A stretch of DNA of 15,866 bases from JADKFD01 sp050250665 (GCA_050250665.1 JBFWOF010000086.1:1-15866), one strand, 5' to 3'. Counted from the first letter of the stretch, positions 1 to 7,984 are shown. The notes: generated from the letters alone by a model not told the origin. A program made the numbers and translations.

Positions 1-283
1 CCGATCTCGCAACCGAGCCGGTCACCTCGACGCTGCCGGCGGTGGCATTGAGCACGCCGGTGATGACCTTGAGCAGGGTCGACTTGCCGGCGCCGTTTTC
101 ACCGATGATGCCCAGTGACTCGCCGCGTCGAACGCTGAGATTGATGTCCTGCAGGACCGCGACATCGGCGATTCCGGTTCTTCCGGTCAGCACGCGCAGC
201 ATCGCCCGCACCCGGTCGGCGTTGCGGTGCACCAGCGGATAACGCTTGCTGACGCCCTGAAGCCTGACCAGCAGATCAGTCAC
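1..283 (-). CDS. ABC transporter ATPase, Wzt-like (5' part only)
   Basis: This is the N-terminal 94 codons of an ATP-binding protein; the gene runs off the left edge. The frame opens VTDLLVRLQGVSKRY and contains a Walker A motif, GENGAGKST, at about residues 66-74. The spacing between the first beta strand and the Walker A motif is longer than in most ABC ATPases, which is typical of Wzt/TagH/KpsT-like polysaccharide exporter ATPases. The GTG start overlaps the TGA stop of the upstream permease in a GTGA tetranucleotide, and a GAGGA ribosome binding site lies 6 nt upstream (290-294). The ATPase should energise export through the permease encoded at 280-1041. Signature and Walker B motifs are outside the window, so the subfamily is inferred from the N-terminus and the partner gene. 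A C-terminal carbohydrate-binding domain, as in O-antigen Wzt, cannot be assessed. Confidence 0.9.
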   Translation of the reverse strand, partial: MTDLLVRLQGVSKRYPLVHRNADRVRAMLRVLTGRTGIADVAVLQDINLSVRRGESLGIIGENGAGKSTLLKVITGVLNATAGSVEVTGSVARS

Positions 284-1041
284 AGGAAATCCTCGAAATG
301 TCGACGTAGTCGGGTGAAGACGAAGGCACCAAAGCCCAGCATCGCAAAGGCCAGCAGCGCGGCCTTGAGGTCATCCAGGCCGAAGGCATACTGCGAATCC
401 AGGATCAGATGACGCAGCCGCTCGGGATAGTAGGTCAGCGGATTCCAGTCCATCAGGCGCTGGGCGAACTCCGGCAACATGGCGCGCGAGTACAGCACCG
501 GCGTCAGGAAGAACCAGAAGGCCAGCAGCTGCGCCAGCACCTGCGCCAGGTCGCGCACGAACACCTGGATCGCCGCCACCATCAGGGTGAAGCCCACGGT
601 CCACACGACCAGCAACGCCAGGACCGGCACCGCCAGCAGCACCCCGATCGGATCTATCTGGCTACCGGTAACCGCGAGGATCAGCAGCGCCGCCGCGTAA
701 CCGACCAGATGGAGCGCGGCCGAGGCAAAGACCGAGGACAGCACCAGCAGCTGCGGCGCTACCGCCACCTTGCCGATCAGCGAGGCGTTGTCGATGACGC
801 TGGTGGTGGCTCTGGAGGTGGATTCGGCAAACAGCGTCCACGACCAGAATCCGACACCAATGTAGGCCACCAGTCCATGCTGCTCGGCGCCAGCAACCCT
901 GGCCTTGAATATGTACTGGAACACCAGGGCATACATGAGCAGTTGCAGGGCCGGATGAACCACCGCCCACAACAGACCACTCATGCTGCCGAGGTAGCGC
1001 GAGCGGAACTCGCGCAGAAAAAAGTGCCGTAGCAGTTGCAC
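280..1041 (-). CDS. ABC-2 type permease, Wzm/TagG-like polysaccharide exporter
   Basis: This 253-residue inner-membrane protein fits the ABC-2 transporter family that exports O-antigen, capsule or teichoic-acid-type glycans. The N-terminus LLRHFFLREFRSRYLGSMSG followed by a long hydrophobic stretch (about residues 20-45) is the typical amphipathic entry of Wzm/KpsM/RfbD permeases. About six membrane segments are visible, at roughly 20-45, 55-75, 95-120, 125-155, 160-185 and 225-245. The length is normal for the family. The start is GTG at 1041, 6 bp after the stop of the peptidyl-prolyl isomerase gene, with no convincing ribosome binding site, so translation is probably coupled. The stop overlaps the start of the ATPase gene. 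The permease and ATPase should form a two-gene exporter; the glycan exported cannot be told from this sequence. Confidence 0.9.
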   Translation of the reverse strand: MQLLRHFFLREFRSRYLGSMSGLLWAVVHPALQLLMYALVFQYIFKARVAGAEQHGLVAYIGVGFWSWTLFAESTSRATTSVIDNASLIGKVAVAPQLLVLSSVFASAALHLVGYAAALLILAVTGSQIDPIGVLLAVPVLALLVVWTVGFTLMVAAIQVFVRDLAQVLAQLLAFWFFLTPVLYSRAMLPEFAQRLMDWNPLTYYPERLRHLILDSQYAFGLDDLKAALLAFAMLGFGAFVFTRLRRHFEDFL

Positions 1042-1047
1042 GGGAGA

Positions 1048-2004
1048 CTACTTGGCGTCCTTGCCGTCGGCGCCGTCAGTTTCGGTGTCCTCGCCGTAGA
1101 TCAAGCCCGCGAGATTGTCTGGAAAGGCCTGAAGCTCGGCGGTGGACATCAGCTCGCCGCGATAATCGAGCACCACGCGGCGGCGGGCGTCGTCCTGCAG
1201 TTTCTCCACGATGCGCGCCTTGGCCTGCTCGAAGCTCAGTGCGACTTCATCGTTCTTTTCGACCAGCTGCAGCAGGTGATAGCCAAACTGGGTCTTGATC
1301 GGTTCGCTGAGCTCGCCGGGGGCGTTCAGACTCAAGGCGGCCCGCGCAAAGTCTTCGTCGATTTCCGTGCTACCGTCAATGACCTTGATGATGCCGGCAT
1401 TGGTCGCCTTGCTCGGATCATCACTCAGTTCCAGCACCTTTTCGGCAAAGACCCCGGCATTGGCGGTCTTCAGCTCATCGTGCAGGCTGGTGATCTGGGC
1501 TTTGGCCAGGACATCGCCACGCTTTTCGGGCGAGATCAGCAGATGGCGTACGGTCGCGATCTTCGGCGTATGCATATCGGCCTTGTTGGCCAGATAGTAC
1601 TCACGCGCCAGCGTTTCGAAATTGCTGTTGATTCGGGTTGCGCGGATTTCGTCCAGTCGGTAGACGGCGAGCACATCGTCCTTCGCCTGCTCCAGACGCG
1701 CCTGCAGGGCAGCGTCATTGGCTGCCTTTTCTGCATTGACGTCTTGGGCGATCTGTCGGGTGATCAGCAGATTCTCAAGCATGTTGTTGATCTGCTTGGG
1801 ATCGGAGAGCAAGGCATTCTGCTTGCGCTCATCCAGTCCCATCAGTTTGGCCATGACGTCGGCCACGGTCACCACTGCGTTGCCACGCTGGACCACCGGG
1901 CACTGGGGTTCGTGACAGGGCTTCTTGTCGGTCGAATCCTGGGCGAATGCATGGGCTGCGGCGACGAGGCCGAGCGCAGCGATCAGACTGCGGGAAAACA
2001 TCAT
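1048..2004 (-). CDS. Periplasmic parvulin-type peptidyl-prolyl cis-trans isomerase
   Basis: The 318-residue product begins with a clear Sec signal peptide (MMFSRSLIAALGLVAAAHAFA, cut at about residue 21). A charged helical SurA-like N-terminal region follows (about 45-145), then a rotamase/parvulin domain at about 148-252 marked by ATVRHLLIS at the start and QFGYHLLQLVE at the end. A helical, acidic C-terminal tail closes the protein. Known family members catalyse proline isomerisation and act as chaperones for exported proteins. Two cysteines (Cys30 and Cys35) just after the signal peptide are unusual and could form a disulfide. The gene leads the apparent operon with the ABC exporter. Parvulin-like proteins also occur in some exopolysaccharide loci, where they are thought to help assembly; that role here is inference. 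The ribosome binding site is weak (GCGAG, about 8 nt upstream). Confidence 0.88.
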   Translation of the reverse strand: MMFSRSLIAALGLVAAAHAFAQDSTDKKPCHEPQCPVVQRGNAVVTVADVMAKLMGLDERKQNALLSDPKQINNMLENLLITRQIAQDVNAEKAANDAALQARLEQAKDDVLAVYRLDEIRATRINSNFETLAREYYLANKADMHTPKIATVRHLLISPEKRGDVLAKAQITSLHDELKTANAGVFAEKVLELSDDPSKATNAGIIKVIDGSTEIDEDFARAALSLNAPGELSEPIKTQFGYHLLQLVEKNDEVALSFEQAKARIVEKLQDDARRRVVLDYRGELMSTAELQAFPDNLAGLIYGEDTETDGADGKDAK

Positions 2005-2105
2005 GAGGAGTACTCGCTGTTGGACGGGTCATTGGCAGGATGCGCCGAAAACGCACCTTGAGTGGAACAATGACCGCACGTCGACGGAAAAGTTGCAACT
2101 GAAAG

Positions 2106-2132
2106 CAGGTGCAGGGCCTTGCCCTGCACCTG
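2106..2132 (-). terminator. 12-bp perfect stem-loop, possible terminator
   Basis: The arms CAGGTGCAGGGC and GCCCTGCACCTG pair perfectly around a 3-nt loop. Reading on the minus strand, the hairpin lies downstream of the exported protein gene that stops at 2178. It is followed by a short pyrimidine run (CTTTC, then CTTTT further on) rather than a strong U-tract. It is therefore a plausible but not ideal intrinsic terminator, and could instead protect the 3' end of the message. Confidence 0.55.
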
Positions 2133-2141
2133 TGGAACGCA

Positions 2142-2171
2142 CAACTGACCCGATCGGTATCGGGCCAGTTG
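2142..2171 (-). terminator. Stem-loop just after the exported protein gene
   Basis: A 13-bp stem with a single mismatch encloses a CGGT loop, 6 nt after the stop codon at 2178-2180. With the hairpin at 2106-2132 it makes a tandem pair between two genes of the same orientation. It has no U-tract of its own. The pair most likely ends transcription or protects the 3' end, and separates the exported protein gene from the isomerase-exporter operon. Confidence 0.5.
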
Positions 2172-2177
2172 CAGATC

Positions 2178-3155
2178 TCAGTCCTGGATCTGGTTCTGGG
2201 CGTCGGCACCACAACTGCTGGGGCCGATCGGGCAATAGGGTCCCGAGCCCGGCAGTGTGGTTCCGCCGTAGGTCCAATTCAGCCAGTAGCTCGTTCCGGG
2301 CGTCAGGGAACAGCTGAACTGGGTTGAACCATTGGCCCAGCCAATCGAAACGAAGCGCGATACAGGCGACAGGCAGTTTGGTCCCAACTTGGTGGGGTCA
2401 AAGCAGCCTTGTTGATTCGATGCAGAGATGGACATCAGACCCACGCCATCGCCGTCACCCGGATAGTCGGAGGTTGCAAAGGTACCAAACTGACCCGGCG
2501 TGGAGGTGGCTGTGAAACTGTAGGCCACGTAGCCGTTGAAGGGCACCAGGATTCGTTTCCGTACGCCAAATGCAGGCCATGGATTGGGCCCGAACACGCC
2601 CTGGTAAGCTGCTGGCTGGCCGTTCGGATAGGCAGCGATGCAGTTGCCGCCACCGCCACCGCCGGTCTGCACGGTCACCTGGGTGGTCTGGCTGACATTG
2701 GTCGAGCCGTTGGTGCAGGTCAGCTGAAAGGTAATGGTCTGAGCGGTGCCGGGCGCAGCAAAGGTCTGACTGCCGGTGGTCGGCAAGGTGCCGAAACTGG
2801 ACCAGGTGGTGCCGGTACCCTGCTGCGGCGAACAGGACGTGGTGTTCGATGAACTCCAGTTCAGGGTGATGTTGGCGCCGGTCTGCACTACGGAAGCTGT
2901 GGGAGTAAAGCTGTTGATGATCGGACCTGCAGGCTGCGTGCAGACATTGTAGTTGCCGGCCGAGGAGCGGACGACCACATTTCCGGTGGACGCGTTGATG
3001 CTGACCGCGCTGATCGTCGAGGAACTGCTCAGACTGATCGGGCTGACGTTGTCCAATGACACGGTTTGCGCAGTCGCAGGGCTGCTCAGGCCCAGGAAAG
3101 AAGGCAGCGTCAACAGAGCAAACAGTGCGAAGCGAGATTGCAGGTACGACTGCAT
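2178..3155 (-). CDS. Exported protein with Ig-like region and Gly linker, function unknown
   Basis: The product is 325 residues if it starts at the ATG at 3155, which has a GGGAG ribosome binding site 8 nt upstream and begins directly with a signal peptide (cleavage near ATA-Q, residue 29). An upstream in-frame start at 3251 would bury the signal peptide and is less likely. Residues about 77-164 look like an Ig-like/PKD-type beta domain (PIINSFTPTASVVQTGANITLNW, shortened here to PIINSFTPTASV, then NWSSSNTTSC). A run of six glycines (165-170) links it to a C-terminal domain rich in aromatic residues and cysteines, with a YPGDGDGVG acidic loop that might bind a metal. I do not recognise the C-terminal family. 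An extracellular or cell-surface location is likely. Proximity to the T2SS genes makes it a possible secretion substrate, by inference only. Confidence 0.75.
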   Translation of the reverse strand: MQSYLQSRFALFALLTLPSFLGLSSPATAQTVSLDNVSPISLSSSSTISAVSINASTGNVVVRSSAGNYNVCTQPAGPIINSFTPTASVVQTGANITLNWSSSNTTSCSPQQGTGTTWSSFGTLPTTGSQTFAAPGTAQTITFQLTCTNGSTNVSQTTQVTVQTGGGGGGNCIAAYPNGQPAAYQGVFGPNPWPAFGVRKRILVPFNGYVAYSFTATSTPGQFGTFATSDYPGDGDGVGLMSISASNQQGCFDPTKLGPNCLSPVSRFVSIGWANGSTQFSCSLTPGTSYWLNWTYGGTTLPGSGPYCPIGPSSCGADAQNQIQD

Positions 3156-3300
3156 CAACCATACTCCCAACAAGAACTTCAAAGGCGCATGAAGGCTGCC
3201 ACCGATCTGCACTAACTGCAATCGTTGACAGTGGATTAGCGGTTTCGTCACCGATTTTGGACAGCGTTGCTTAACGCCATCCGATCCCGACTTCGGACAC

Positions 3301-3334
3301 GCAAAAAGAAGAAGGGGGGCTTTCGCCCCCCTTC
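3301..3334 (-). terminator. Strong intrinsic terminator of the exported protein gene
   Basis: A perfect 10-bp stem, GAAGGGGGGC with GCCCCCCTTC, encloses a GAAA tetraloop (GNRA type) when read on the minus strand. It is followed by TTCTTTTTGC, a usable U-tract. It lies 25 nt beyond the stop codon of the gene at 3360-4952, and no other gene end is nearby. This is the clearest rho-independent terminator in the window. Confidence 0.92.
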
Positions 3335-3359
3335 CGTGTTACTACAACTCAAGCGTGGA

Positions 3360-4952
3360 TCAATCGCAAGGAGCCGTACCGTAGGCACCCTTGAAGCAAG
3401 CGCGCGAGGCGCGGTGCGGGTAAGCACCGGCGTACGAGGCCTGCAGACCAGCGCCCTGGTTCACGTTGACAACGCGCAGAGCGTAGAAACCAACGGCCGG
3501 AAGACCGTAGTAGCTGTCAGGCGTGTTGCCAGCACCCGGGTTGGTCTCGACGAGCGGAGCGCGCGTCAGCGGGGTCGGGATACCCTGGCCGTTGATCGCG
3601 TTCTCGTCGTAGAAGCCCAGCCAGAACCAACCATTGGTGAAGGTCCTCTGGATGATGCCGAAGACTTCCAGGTAGGTCGGGATACCGGTCCACAGCGAAC
3701 CAACGCTGCCAGCTGCACCCGGAGCGCCGAGGATCGGCGTGGATGCACCCGAGCTCAGCGGGGTCTTCGAGAACCACAGCGGGTTGGCTTCCCAGCAAAC
3801 CTGCTGCTGGCCAGCACCCGGCGAGAAGTCGAACAGAGCAAAGGTACGCTCTTCACGATCGTAGATGCGGCTGGAAACGCGCTCGCAACCACTGTAGCCG
3901 CTGGTGAACGGAGCCGAGAAACCGGTCGAGCTCGTCACATGGAACTTACGGGTCGGGAAGGTGACCACCCACTCGGTGCCTGCACCCAGGTTCTCGTCCA
4001 GCTCGTATTCATTGAACACGGCCTCACGCATGAACAGAGCCGACACAGCGCGGAAACCACCACCACCGGCGGTCGTCCAGTTGCTGGTGATCAGACGACC
4101 ACGATCGAACACGTAGCTGGTGACGTTACCCGGCGTGGTGCTGTTGACACTGGCCAGATTCGGCAGTTGCGAACCCGGAGCGGTGTGCTGGATCGAAGCC
4201 GAGAAGCCATCGACCGCTTCAGCGTTGTAGCTCAGGTAGGTACCGTCAGCAACGTCAACGATGGCGGCGCCACCGAACAGACCACCCGACGGCGGCTCCA
4301 GATCAAAGAACGGATCCTGGACCCAGATGCCATTGGCGCCCGGGCTGCCCGAACCCAACCAGGCGGCTTCCAGGAACGCGCAGGAACCCGGACGACCGTT
4401 GCTGTGGGTCAGAGCGTTGCCGAAGGTCGAATTCGTCGGGATGGAGCCCATCTCGATGATTTCGATGTAGCCGTCACGGGTACGGGTCAACGCACTGGTG
4501 TTCAGACCAGCCGCCGAGAAATCGGTGAAGGCGGAGGTACGGAACGGGAAGTAACGGCGACCGTCTGCCAGCGTCGGCAGCAGGAAGATACCGTCTTCGA
4601 TACCCGGCACGGTGCAGCTGGTGTCGGTGGTGACGATGTTACCCGGGCCGGAATCGGCCAGCGAGAACAGACCGGCGGTCCACACGTCGTACTCGGACAG
4701 GTACAGATTGAAGTCGAGCACTTCACGCGAGTTACGCGCATCCAGGAAACGGACCTTGACGGCCTTGCCGGCGCTGGTGGTGTTGACGACCGACATGACG
4801 GTCGTGTTGCCACCATTGACGGTGTAGTACGGGTAGATCAGGACCTGACCAACGCCATCAGGATTCAGGTTCACCGCGGTGGAAATATTCGCGATGCCAG
4901 CGACGCCGGCGAGGCCGGCTACGATGGCAGTCGCCATGGTGTTCTTTTTCAT
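3360..4952 (-). CDS. Abundant exported/surface protein, function unknown
   Basis: The product is 530 residues. I chose the ATG at 4952 because an AGGAG ribosome binding site lies 7 nt upstream and the protein then opens with a signal peptide (MKKNTMATAIVAGLAGVAGI, cut near STA-VN). The mature start VNLNPDGVGQVLIYPYYTVN, followed by a VVNTT motif and a REVLDFNLYLSEYDVWTA segment, resembles uncharacterised exported proteins I associate with Gammaproteobacteria, but I cannot name a function. Cysteines occur in scattered pairs, and the last residues (CFKGAYGTAPCD) could close a disulfide. No anchor or sorting signal is visible at the C-terminus. Codon choice leans to TAC, TTC, AAC, CGT and CTG, and with the good ribosome binding site and strong terminator this suggests high expression from a single-gene unit. 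It could be a surface-layer-like or secreted structural protein. Confidence 0.82.
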   Translation of the reverse strand: MKKNTMATAIVAGLAGVAGIANISTAVNLNPDGVGQVLIYPYYTVNGGNTTVMSVVNTTSAGKAVKVRFLDARNSREVLDFNLYLSEYDVWTAGLFSLADSGPGNIVTTDTSCTVPGIEDGIFLLPTLADGRRYFPFRTSAFTDFSAAGLNTSALTRTRDGYIEIIEMGSIPTNSTFGNALTHSNGRPGSCAFLEAAWLGSGSPGANGIWVQDPFFDLEPPSGGLFGGAAIVDVADGTYLSYNAEAVDGFSASIQHTAPGSQLPNLASVNSTTPGNVTSYVFDRGRLITSNWTTAGGGGFRAVSALFMREAVFNEYELDENLGAGTEWVVTFPTRKFHVTSSTGFSAPFTSGYSGCERVSSRIYDREERTFALFDFSPGAGQQQVCWEANPLWFSKTPLSSGASTPILGAPGAAGSVGSLWTGIPTYLEVFGIIQRTFTNGWFWLGFYDENAINGQGIPTPLTRAPLVETNPGAGNTPDSYYGLPAVGFYALRVVNVNQGAGLQASYAGAYPHRASRACFKGAYGTAPCD

Positions 4953-5089
4953 TACAACACTCCTAGTCAACTACAGGGCTTGGCCTATTCCAACCTTACT
5001 CCGAGTTGGGGGTTGACCCCTCTTTTCGGCAAGGTTAGACGAGAGCACGACGAATGCTAAGACAACTCGAACAAGCATGCAACAACCGA

Positions 5090-5557
5090 TCAACGATCAG
5101 CGTTCGGAACCAAGTACCACTCTCCATCACTCAAGATCCAGTTTTCGGTGACCACATTGAGCGCATCCACCGTCCCAACACGCATCACCGGCATCTGGAA
5201 TTGAGCGTTGACCTGTATTTCTACGGTACAAACGTCTGGCTCGCAAGTGGCTTTCTGAAAAAAGACACTGGTCCACTGTACCGGCCGGTCCTTCATGGTC
5301 CGAACATAATTCTCCCGCGTCTGCACTTCGCGGTAGCCGGGGGACAGCAGGTCATAGGCCTTTTCGAAGTCACGCTCGATCAGCAGATCCCAGCGATTGA
5401 CCGCGCGGCGCTTGACTTGTTCTTCCGGCGCAGCCTTGGGCCCGGCGTCGGCCATGGTCGATTCCGGTCGCGTCGCACGCTGGCCGCAGGCGGCCAGCGT
5501 GAGCACAGCGAGGCCGACCAGCGCGGTGCGCGCCATGGGGCCAAAATTGAATCTCAT
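5090..5557 (-). CDS. Small lipoprotein, NTF2-like, downstream of the secretin gene
   Basis: The 155-residue product has a lipoprotein signal peptide with lipobox LAAC (Cys24). The residue after the cysteine is Gly, not Asp, so the outer membrane is the expected location. Residues about 48-150 (VNRWDLLIERDFEKAYDLLS ... ENWILSDGEWYLVP) have the pattern of a small NTF2/SnoaL-like alpha-beta fold: a helix, a paired helix, then several strands. The start is supported by AAGGAG a few bases upstream. It lies 62 bp after gspD on the same strand, so it may be the last gene of the T2SS transcript. T2SS clusters often carry small lipoproteins such as pilotins, but this one does not look like GspS or AspS, and this secretin is itself a lipoprotein. 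A link to secretion is therefore speculative. Confidence 0.8.
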   Translation of the reverse strand: MRFNFGPMARTALVGLAVLTLAACGQRATRPESTMADAGPKAAPEEQVKRRAVNRWDLLIERDFEKAYDLLSPGYREVQTRENYVRTMKDRPVQWTSVFFQKATCEPDVCTVEIQVNAQFQMPVMRVGTVDALNVVTENWILSDGEWYLVPNADR

Positions 5558-5619
5558 CCTTCTACTCCTTGGTCTTCATTGTCTGCTTTCGGTCTCCGGG
5601 CAGGGGACCGACGAACGCA

Positions 5620-7953
5620 TCAGCGTTCGGATTCCTTCAACTCCATCCGGGCACGCTCGGCCGCTTCCATGTCCTCGATCAGGGGCGAGAGACCCTGGAA
5701 GCGCTTCTTGTACTCTTCGGTCAATTCCCGGGCACTCTCTCCGCCACCACGAATGACGGTGGGTGTGATCAACACCAGCAGCTCCTTGCGAGAGTTGTCG
5801 CGACTGCTGCTCCCGAACAAGCGACCGATCACGGGAATCTTCATCAGACCCGGGAATCCCGACTGCGAATTCGAGTCGTTCTGCTGAATCAGGCCACCCA
5901 GCAGCACGGTATCGCCGCTCTGCACGGCCACTTCGGTTTCGATGGTCTTCTTGTCTACCGGCACATTGCCGCCGATGGCGTCGCTGGCGGCACCCGGCGT
6001 GCTCTGTTCGGCCTGGATTTCCATGAACACCAGACCGCCCGGATTCACCCGCGGCTTGACATTGAGAATGATGCCGGTGTCGCGAAACTGCACATAGCTC
6101 TGTCCCACCGAGCCGCTGCCGCCGGTGCCGATGCCGACGAACTGGCTGCTGACTACCGGAATCTGCTGACCGACATTGATCGAGGCCTCGGTGTTGTTCA
6201 ACACCATCACCGAGGGTGCCGACAGCACCTTGACATCGCCTTCACTCTGCAGCATCTGCACCAGCGCGCCGGCGCTGGTGCCCCTGAAGATGAAATCGTT
6301 GCTGGTGCCATTGACGACGCCATATTCCATGCGCTCAATAGCGGCCTTGGTGGCGGAGGTGCCGCCGCCCGTGCCAGAACCATCATCCGGCGGCACCAAC
6401 AGCGGCAAGGCCTGTTCGAAATACCACTGCACGCCGAACTTCAGATTGTTGATCAGCGACACATCCAGCAACCGCGCCTCGATGTGCACCTGCAGCGGCA
6501 CCGAGTCAAGCTTGCGGATGGCGCCGCGGATGGCGTCGTACTGGGCCGGCGTGGCGCGGACGATCAGCTGATTGTTCTCCTCGACAGCGGTGATGCGGAT
6601 ATCGTCACCCTCGACGATGGCCAGACCCTGATCCCCGCCGCCGCCACCGCCGCCTGCGGCCGCGCCAGCACCAGAATTCGCCGCTGGACGGTTGTCGCCG
6701 CTGTTGCCAGTGCTGCGCGAAGCCTTCGGCTCACTGGATTTCTCGCCGGTGGGCCCGCGCAGATTCAGGTTACCTCCGGTGGACGAGGACAGCTCCACCG
6801 GCTGCAGGCCCGGGGCCAGGCCGCCGGCGGCCGATGAGCTATTGGCTCTGCTGGATTCTCCACCGGAGCTGCCGAAGATATCGTTGAGGCGATCAGCCAG
6901 ATCGGTGGCCTTGACGTTCTTCACATCGTAGACGTAAAGCCGCACACCGGGCTGGTTGCCACCCTGGTCGAGACGCGAGATCCAACGCTCGGCCTCATCC
7001 AAGTAGCGGCGCTGCGGGGTGATCACCATGATGGCGTTCAGACGCTCGATGGGAATGAAGCGGAACATGCCGGCCAGGGGTGACTGCGACTGCTCGCCAA
7101 AGATCTGCTCCAGTTCCGGACCCAGGGTCTTGGCCTCGGCCTGCTCCAGCGTGATCAGCCCGATCGACATGCCCTTGATCCAGTCGACATCGAATACGTC
7201 GATGGTGGCCATGTAGTTTTCCAGCTCGCGACGGCTGCCGGCGACCACGATGATGCTGCGGGCATTGTCTGCCTTGAGGATCGCGCCTTCCTTGGCATAG
7301 GGCTGCAGCAGCTTCTCCATTTCCGTAGGCGCGATGTAGTCCAGCGGCACGGCCCGCACCTCATAACCACGGGCCTGTGCTGCAGAGCCTACGCGCGGGG
7401 TCAGATTGCCGCGCACCGCATTGGCGGACGGAACCACCGAATACTGGCCATCGACGTAGACCAGCGCCAGATTGTTCCAGGACAGCAGCATTTCCAGGAT
7501 CGAAAAGGCCTGCTCGGGCGTGACCGGGCGTGCGGTGGAGAAGGTCACCGTGCCGCTGACGCCGGCAGAAATGATGTAGTTCTCGCCGAGCAGATCACCC
7601 AGGATCATCTTGACCACATCGGCGATCGGCATGTCGGCGAAATTGAGGCTGGCCTTGCCCTGCTCCGGCGGCTTGCGCGGCAGCTTGCTGGCGGCATCGA
7701 TATTGATCAGCTGCCCGGTGCCTTCCTGCAACACATTGCTCGGCTTCTCGGCGGGCTTGGCAGCGGATTCAGCCTCTGCCTTGTCGCCACCCTCGCCCGC
7801 ATCCGCGTCCATCTCGTCCTTGCCGGCGGCCGGCTGACGCTCACTCGCAGACATGGGCGTGCGCTCGGCATTGCCACCCATGGGCATGGTGGCGCATGAG
7901 GCCAGCAGCATCACCAGGACTGCCAGCGCGCTGATTCGAAATCCTTTCTTCAC
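5620..7953 (-). CDS. gspD: Type II secretion outer-membrane secretin GspD (XpsD-like lipoprotein)
   Basis: GspD forms the outer-membrane channel of the T2SS. I place the start at the GTG at 7953, because AAGGAGA lies 6 nt upstream and the protein then opens with a lipoprotein signal peptide (lipobox LASC, Cys20); a TTG at 7986 gives 11 extra residues and lacks support. The product is 777 residues. An N0 domain lies at about 101-175, followed by N1 (about 195-260), N2 (about 263-330) and N3, which is interrupted by a Ser/Gly-rich insert at about 362-445 ending in seven glycines. The secretin barrel follows at about 560-735, with the signature VPVDKKTIETEVAVQSGDT and LLGGLI. A lipid-anchored secretin is known for XpsD of Xanthomonas. 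A charged C-terminal tail (745-777) could serve a pilotin-like contact. Confidence 0.97.
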   Translation of the reverse strand: MKKGFRISALAVLVMLLASCATMPMGGNAERTPMSASERQPAAGKDEMDADAGEGGDKAEAESAAKPAEKPSNVLQEGTGQLINIDAASKLPRKPPEQGKASLNFADMPIADVVKMILGDLLGENYIISAGVSGTVTFSTARPVTPEQAFSILEMLLSWNNLALVYVDGQYSVVPSANAVRGNLTPRVGSAAQARGYEVRAVPLDYIAPTEMEKLLQPYAKEGAILKADNARSIIVVAGSRRELENYMATIDVFDVDWIKGMSIGLITLEQAEAKTLGPELEQIFGEQSQSPLAGMFRFIPIERLNAIMVITPQRRYLDEAERWISRLDQGGNQPGVRLYVYDVKNVKATDLADRLNDIFGSSGGESSRANSSSAAGGLAPGLQPVELSSSTGGNLNLRGPTGEKSSEPKASRSTGNSGDNRPAANSGAGAAAGGGGGGGDQGLAIVEGDDIRITAVEENNQLIVRATPAQYDAIRGAIRKLDSVPLQVHIEARLLDVSLINNLKFGVQWYFEQALPLLVPPDDGSGTGGGTSATKAAIERMEYGVVNGTSNDFIFRGTSAGALVQMLQSEGDVKVLSAPSVMVLNNTEASINVGQQIPVVSSQFVGIGTGGSGSVGQSYVQFRDTGIILNVKPRVNPGGLVFMEIQAEQSTPGAASDAIGGNVPVDKKTIETEVAVQSGDTVLLGGLIQQNDSNSQSGFPGLMKIPVIGRLFGSSSRDNSRKELLVLITPTVIRGGGESARELTEEYKKRFQGLSPLIEDMEAAERARMELKESER

Positions 7954-7984
7954 CCAAAATCTCCTTAGTGCCTGTTTCTGGACC

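Noticed and set aside
1036..2061. A 341-codon plus-strand frame
   Set aside because: It is antisense to the isomerase gene, which has a signal peptide and a parvulin domain; the plus frame has neither.
4980..5040. Sigma-70-like promoter on the plus strand (TTGACC, 17 nt, TAGACG)
   Set aside because: There is no plus-strand gene downstream and the -10 match is poor.
3267..5060. A 597-codon open frame on the plus strand
   Set aside because: It is antisense to the exported protein gene at 3360-4952, which has a signal peptide, ribosome binding site and terminator. The translated plus frame is Arg/Thr/Gly-rich with no domain pattern and arises from the codon bias of the real gene.
5590..5610. 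Hairpin between gspD and the lipoprotein gene as a terminator
   Set aside because: The stem is short, contains a wobble pair and is followed by an A-rich stretch rather than a U-tract, so read-through into the lipoprotein gene is more likely.
5569..6837. A 422-codon plus-strand frame
   Set aside because: It lies antisense to gspD, is rich in His, Arg and Ala, and has no recognisable domain or ribosome binding site.
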